From: an uncultured Planctomycetaceae bacterium
GTDB lineage: Bacteria; Planctomycetota; Planctomycetia; Pirellulales; Pirellulaceae
Direction: 5' to 3'
Assembly: GCA_937967665.1 (NCBI GenBank)
Contig: CALBSZ010000662.1
Coordinates: 1-9,119 of the forward strand
DNA length: 9,119 nucleotides
Part shown: positions 6,398 through 9,119 of the stretch, in pieces
How positions within the stretch are numbered: the first letter of the stretch is position 1
Layout: every line of letters begins with the position of its first letter
Translations under genes and position numbers: made by a program
The notes under the pieces: generated by a model
The model's database searches: none
What the model saw: the letters and a program-made list of their open reading frames with translations, nothing else
Told to the model about the DNA's origin: nothing

Positions 6398-7165
6398 ATG
6401 TCGTGTCCGCGATTTTCTTCCGCCGCCCTGGTCCTGCTGATGACATCGCTTGGCTTTTCGCAGGAATTGCCGCTTGCGGAACAACCGCTGGACCTGGAAG
6501 TGCTGGCGAATTGGAAACACCGCACCTATACGATCTACGACGGCCAGATTCGCAACACGATCTACAACGGTTCCAAAGTCTACGAGACGTCGCGGACGGC
6601 GGCCGGCTACGTCACCATGCGCACGCGCGTCACGGAGTCGGAAATCGTCCTCGAGGAGCAATGGGGATCGTGCTGCCGTCGCGGAGCGTCGCTTCGTGTG
6701 GCGCTGCATTACCTACCGGATGACCTGATCAATATCCAACGCATGGTGGTCTGGCACAACGATCAGAAATCCGAATTCGATATGACGCGGGACAAGTTCG
6801 AACTGGAAATCGATGGCGAATTCTATGCCGGTCCGTGGCCCGAAGGAACGCTGGCACGCGCGGCACTCATGAGGTTCGTCACCTTCTTACCGCGCGACGC
6901 GGACACGCGATTCCAATTCGACAAGTTCACGATTACACCTGAGCCATACATCGCGGACGAGAACGTGGGGCAGATCGAATGCCGCGGTCCGGCGTCTCTC
7001 TGCTTTCGCGGACGGCAGGTGGAATGCACGCGTTACACGGTCGACCAGGTCGACTTCTGGGTTCGCAACGAAGACAACGTCCTGCTGCTGGTCAAGAAGC
7101 CGGACGGTTCAGGGATGGTCCTGACGGACCGTCCCGGTGACGCTCCCTGGCTGTGCGACAAGTGA
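6398..7165 (+). CDS. Secreted Cys-containing protein of unknown function
   Basis: The product is 255 residues from ATG at 6398. That start is chosen because TGGAGA (6387-6392) is correctly placed and because it yields a signal peptide: MSCPRFSSAALVLLMTSLGFSQ with likely cleavage around residues 20-22. Upstream in-frame GTG at 6350 and ATG at 6383 would bury the signal. The mature part looks beta-strand-rich with little helix: YTIYDGQIRNTIYNGSKVYE, repeated short strands, a PEGTLARAALMRFV segment (148-161), then FQFDKFTITPEPY and a final RYTVDQVDFWVRNEDNVLLLVKK hairpin. Six Cys remain after cleavage (92, 93, 195, 202, 210, 253), so disulfides are plausible. The strand order and the closing DNVLLLVKK vaguely recall LolA-like or DUF6134-type beta-sheet proteins that bind hydrophobic ligands, but I do not recognise a family with certainty. 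It converges on the aldolase gene. Confidence 0.8.
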   Translation: MSCPRFSSAALVLLMTSLGFSQELPLAEQPLDLEVLANWKHRTYTIYDGQIRNTIYNGSKVYETSRTAAGYVTMRTRVTESEIVLEEQWGSCCRRGASLRVALHYLPDDLINIQRMVVWHNDQKSEFDMTRDKFELEIDGEFYAGPWPEGTLARAALMRFVTFLPRDADTRFQFDKFTITPEPYIADENVGQIECRGPASLCFRGRQVECTRYTVDQVDFWVRNEDNVLLLVKKPDGSGMVLTDRPGDAPWLCDK

Positions 7166-7193
7166 AGCATTACACGGCCACTGTCTCGCTCGC

Positions 7194-7257
7194 CGTAGTT
7201 CCGCGACTCCGTTCGCGGAAGCTTGACGAATCCCGCGGGCGGAACCGCGGGACTACG
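7194..7257. repeat. Two-hairpin palindromic unit (REP/BIME-like), between convergent genes
   Basis: Two perfect 8-bp hairpins, each with a 6-base loop, lie in series: TTCCGCGA (7199-7206) with TCGCGGAA (7213-7220), and TCCCGCGG (7231-7238) with CCGCGGGA (7245-7252). Ten bases separate them. The pair is enclosed by CGTAG (7194-7198) and CTACG (7253-7257), which form an outer 5-bp stem. The outer arms can also pair as a 12-bp stem with one G-T pair (7194-7205 with 7246-7257). It sits 28 bases after one gene and 25 bases before the end of the convergent aldolase gene, so it could end transcription from both sides. The shape is that of a dispersed REP-type element; copy number cannot be judged from one window. 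Confidence 0.75.
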
Positions 7258-7282
7258 AGTGACTTGCCATTCGTCGCTCGGC

Positions 7283-8311
7283 TTACACGCCAACTGCCTC
7301 GCGCATCTTGCTGGCGTTCCCGGCCTGGCCGAACTGCACCATGCGGTCCACGCAGACTTGCTTCATCGCCGCGCGAGCTGGCTTCAAATAATCGCGCGGA
7401 TCGAACTTTTCGGGATGTTCCGCAAAGACTTTGCGGATCGCGCCGGTTATCGCCAGCCGGTTATCGGTATCCACATTGATCTTGCGCACGCCGCTCTTGA
7501 TCCCCCGCTGGATCTCTTCCACGGGCACGCCCCAGGTCTGCTTCAGGCTGCCGCCAAACTGATTGATGATGTCCTGTAATTCCTGCGGCACGGACGAACT
7601 GCCGTGCATGACCAGATGACAATTGGGCAAGCGGCGGTGAATCTCCTCGATTCGCTCCATGGCCAGGATGGCGCCGTCCGGCTTGCGAGAAAACTTGTAG
7701 GCGCCGTGACTGGTACCGATGGCCACCGCCAGCGCGTCCACGCCCGTTGCCGCCACAAACTGCTCGGCTTCATCCGGATCGGTGAGCAAATCGTCTTTGG
7801 ACAAAACACCCTCGGCGACCGGTTCATCCGTGTCCTGCTCAATCTGCTCCGCGCCAGCGTGCTCCAACGATCCGAGGCAGCCTAATTCGCCTTCGACCGA
7901 AACACCTTTGGCATGCGCCAGTTTCACTACTTCCCCAGTTACCTTGACGTTGTAGTCGTAGGAAGCCGGGGTCTTGGCGTCCTCCTGCAGGGAACCATCC
8001 ATCATGACCGAGGTGAAGCCGTTTTCGATGGCGCTCAGACAGGTGGCCACGCTGTTGCCATGATCCTGGTGCATGGTGATCGGAATATGCGGATACAGTT
8101 CGACGGCGGCGAGCATGAGATGACGCAGATAAGCATCCTGGGAATAGGCGCGGGCTCCGCGTGACGCTTGTACAATCACGGGAGAATCGGTTTCATCCGC
8201 GGCTTCCATGATTGCCTGAATCTGCTCCATGTTGTTGACGTTAAACGCGGCCACGCCGTAGCCATTTTCCGCCGCATGATCCAGCAGTGTCCGAAGGGGA
8301 ACCAGTGCCAT
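7283..8311 (-). CDS. fba: Class II fructose-bisphosphate aldolase, Calvin-cycle subtype (EC 4.1.2.13)
   Basis: The product is 342 residues and catalyses reversible cleavage of fructose 1,6-bisphosphate to dihydroxyacetone phosphate and glyceraldehyde 3-phosphate, using a divalent metal in the cytoplasm. The start MALVPLRTLLDHAAENGYGV is typical of the Calvin-cycle/type B subfamily (about 345 residues). Visible signatures: ASRGAR (49-54), MHQDHG (80-85) with catalytic Asp83 and metal ligand His84, VEGELGCLG (139-147), GTSHGAYK (199-206) with His202, VMHGSSS (234-240) with His236, and NVDTDNR (279-285) for phosphate binding. ATG at 8311 is chosen because AAGGAG lies 7 bases upstream; the frame stays open 19 codons further but without family similarity. 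Catalytic residues all seem present. In planctomycetes it most likely serves glycolysis and gluconeogenesis; no RuBisCO or other Calvin gene is in the window. Confidence 0.96.
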   Translation of the reverse strand: MALVPLRTLLDHAAENGYGVAAFNVNNMEQIQAIMEAADETDSPVIVQASRGARAYSQDAYLRHLMLAAVELYPHIPITMHQDHGNSVATCLSAIENGFTSVMMDGSLQEDAKTPASYDYNVKVTGEVVKLAHAKGVSVEGELGCLGSLEHAGAEQIEQDTDEPVAEGVLSKDDLLTDPDEAEQFVAATGVDALAVAIGTSHGAYKFSRKPDGAILAMERIEEIHRRLPNCHLVMHGSSSVPQELQDIINQFGGSLKQTWGVPVEEIQRGIKSGVRKINVDTDNRLAITGAIRKVFAEHPEKFDPRDYLKPARAAMKQVCVDRMVQFGQAGNASKMREAVGV

Positions 8312-8334
8312 GGGAATGCTCCTTTTCAGTCTCT

Positions 8335-8349
8335 CGTGCGTGTCGCACG
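8335..8349 (-). promoter_or_regulatory. Short hairpin in the aldolase leader
   Basis: CGTGCG (8335-8340) and CGCACG (8344-8349) form a perfect 6-bp stem with a 3-base loop, about 10 bases upstream of the aldolase Shine-Dalgarno. It could be a leader hairpin affecting translation or mRNA stability, or a small operator. The pairing is seen; the function is a guess. Confidence 0.3.
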
Positions 8350-8490
8350 GTCGTCTCACGTGCCACACAGGATATATCGAATTGTTCGTGGCGGTCTGAC
8401 ACTAACCGAAGTGGCGAGACGCTCCAATGCCGTAGGTGCGCGTCATTATCTTGCGACACCGCAACGGAAGCAATCCCTACTGAGCAACCC

Positions 8491-8526
8491 GGCCGCGGCA
8501 CCGACAGTGAACGGCAACCCGCGGCC
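8491..8526 (-). terminator. GC-rich stem-loop after the partial gene, possible 3'-end structure
   Basis: GGCCGCGG (8491-8498) and CCGCGGCC (8519-8526) form a perfect 8-bp stem around a 20-base loop that has a small internal CCG/CGG pairing. It begins 19 bases after the stop codon of the minus-strand gene ending at 8545. There is no T run, so it may be a stability hairpin or a factor-dependent terminator instead of an intrinsic one. Confidence 0.4.
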
Positions 8527-8544
8527 AAAGGGCAAGGGAAGAGA

Positions 8545-9119
8545 TCAGTCCACAAGAGTCACAATAGGGGTTTGGTTTCTCTCCGGAGCGAACAAGTCAT
8601 CCAGTTGCGTCTGCCCTAAACGAATGAGCAAGAGTTTTTGCTGGACGCCATCCGCCTGCCGTTCGCCAAGAAACTGCCCCCCTATCCCCTGCCCTTCCTC
8701 AAGCGGCGCAATCACCAGGGTTTGACCGGGGGACATGACCGCCTCCATGCGCATCTCGTCAAACGTGTGGCGTTCCTTACTGGCGTCCAGACGGAATGCT
8801 CCTTCGTCCCCCACCCAGCGTTGCTTGGCCTCGCCGTACTCAATCTCCGGCGTCAGCTCAACGGCCACGCGACCATCGCCTTTCGGAAACGTGCGAACCG
8901 AAAAGACACACTGGGCATTCTGGTACGTCGTGCCGCGAATTTCGCCGCCTTCGCTGAGCAAGACCGTCATGCGGTCTCGTGTCTCGGTGGCCACGATCTT
9001 ACTGCGCCGACGGGCCTGACTCTGCAACACGCGGCGTCGCGAATTGGCTTCGCTCACACCGCTTCCCACGATGTCGTCTGCCGCGGCAATTTCGACCTGC
9101 TTGATCGCCTGGCGAACCA
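8545..9119 (-). CDS. Unrecognised protein, C-terminal 190 residues only (5' end cut by window)
   Basis: The minus-strand frame enters from the right edge without a start and ends at TGA 8545-8547. The visible part is 190 codons plus two bases. An internal GTG at 9069 is not taken as start because the frame is open and protein-like before it (VRQAIKQVEIAAADDIVGSG). It has an Arg-rich region (SRRRVLQSQARRRS), then a beta-rich domain with VAVELTPEIEYGEAKQRW, FRLDASKERHTFDEMRMEAVM and SPGQTLVIAPLEE, then QQKLLLIRLGQTQLDDLF near the end. The order of VELTPEI, a strand pair, then PGQTLVI faintly resembles the outer-membrane domain of secretin-type proteins, but key secretin motifs are not evident, so I leave it unnamed. 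It reads toward the aldolase gene, with a 233-base gap and a stem-loop between, so co-transcription is uncertain. Confidence 0.75.
   Translation of the reverse strand, partial: VRQAIKQVEIAAADDIVGSGVSEANSRRRVLQSQARRRSKIVATETRDRMTVLLSEGGEIRGTTYQNAQCVFSVRTFPKGDGRVAVELTPEIEYGEAKQRWVGDEGAFRLDASKERHTFDEMRMEAVMSPGQTLVIAPLEEGQGIGGQFLGERQADGVQQKLLLIRLGQTQLDDLFAPERNQTPIVTLVD

Noticed and set aside
7604..7885. Plus-strand frames inside the aldolase gene
   Set aside because: They are antisense to a complete, highly conserved enzyme.

Overview
The window looks like a chromosomal segment of a planctomycete, most likely Pirellulales-like. The main evidence is a stand-alone DUF1501 protein with a Tat-type leader, and a very repetitive secreted protein that starts with a planctomycete LEPR-XLL-type motif (LEQRHLL) instead of a normal signal peptide. 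Base composition is moderately GC-rich and most genes have a recognisable Shine-Dalgarno site. No rRNA, tRNA, transposase, integrase or CRISPR array is visible.

Layout. Positions 1-1355 (minus) hold most of a GntP-family permease, cut by the left edge and carrying an extra soluble segment of about 110 residues. It is divergent from a small exported c-type cytochrome (1608-1880, plus), and the gap between them contains a strong inverted repeat that could be an operator or leader hairpin. The cytochrome gene ends in a textbook intrinsic terminator (1895-1925), followed at once by a DUF1501 gene (1966-3369). The next 630 bases hold several inverted repeats and, on the minus strand, a candidate 48-residue peptide (3586-3732) ending in a Gly-Gly motif followed by a short Cys/Gly/Trp core. 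This is the most RiPP-precursor-like object here. A 757-residue surface or secreted protein follows (4000-6273). It has seven ELWKYDG repeats that probably form a seven-bladed propeller, one cadherin-like domain and about 15 RTX-type calcium-binding nonapeptides. After a good sigma70-like promoter comes a secreted Cys-containing protein of unknown function (6398-7165).

Between that gene and the convergent class II fructose-bisphosphate aldolase gene (7283-8311, minus) lies a 64-base palindromic unit (7194-7257) made of two 8-bp hairpins enclosed by a 5-bp outer stem, like a REP/BIME element. Upstream of the aldolase, the C-terminal part of an unrecognised protein (8545-9119, minus) runs off the right edge.

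How the genes relate. The window does not read as one dedicated operon. The permease (sugar-acid uptake) and the aldolase (central carbon metabolism) are housekeeping-like. The cytochrome plus DUF1501 pair and the repeat protein belong to the exported repertoire typical of planctomycetes. The items that most deserve follow-up are the Gly-Gly peptide, the two-hairpin palindrome, the permease insertion and the seven-repeat/cadherin/RTX architecture.
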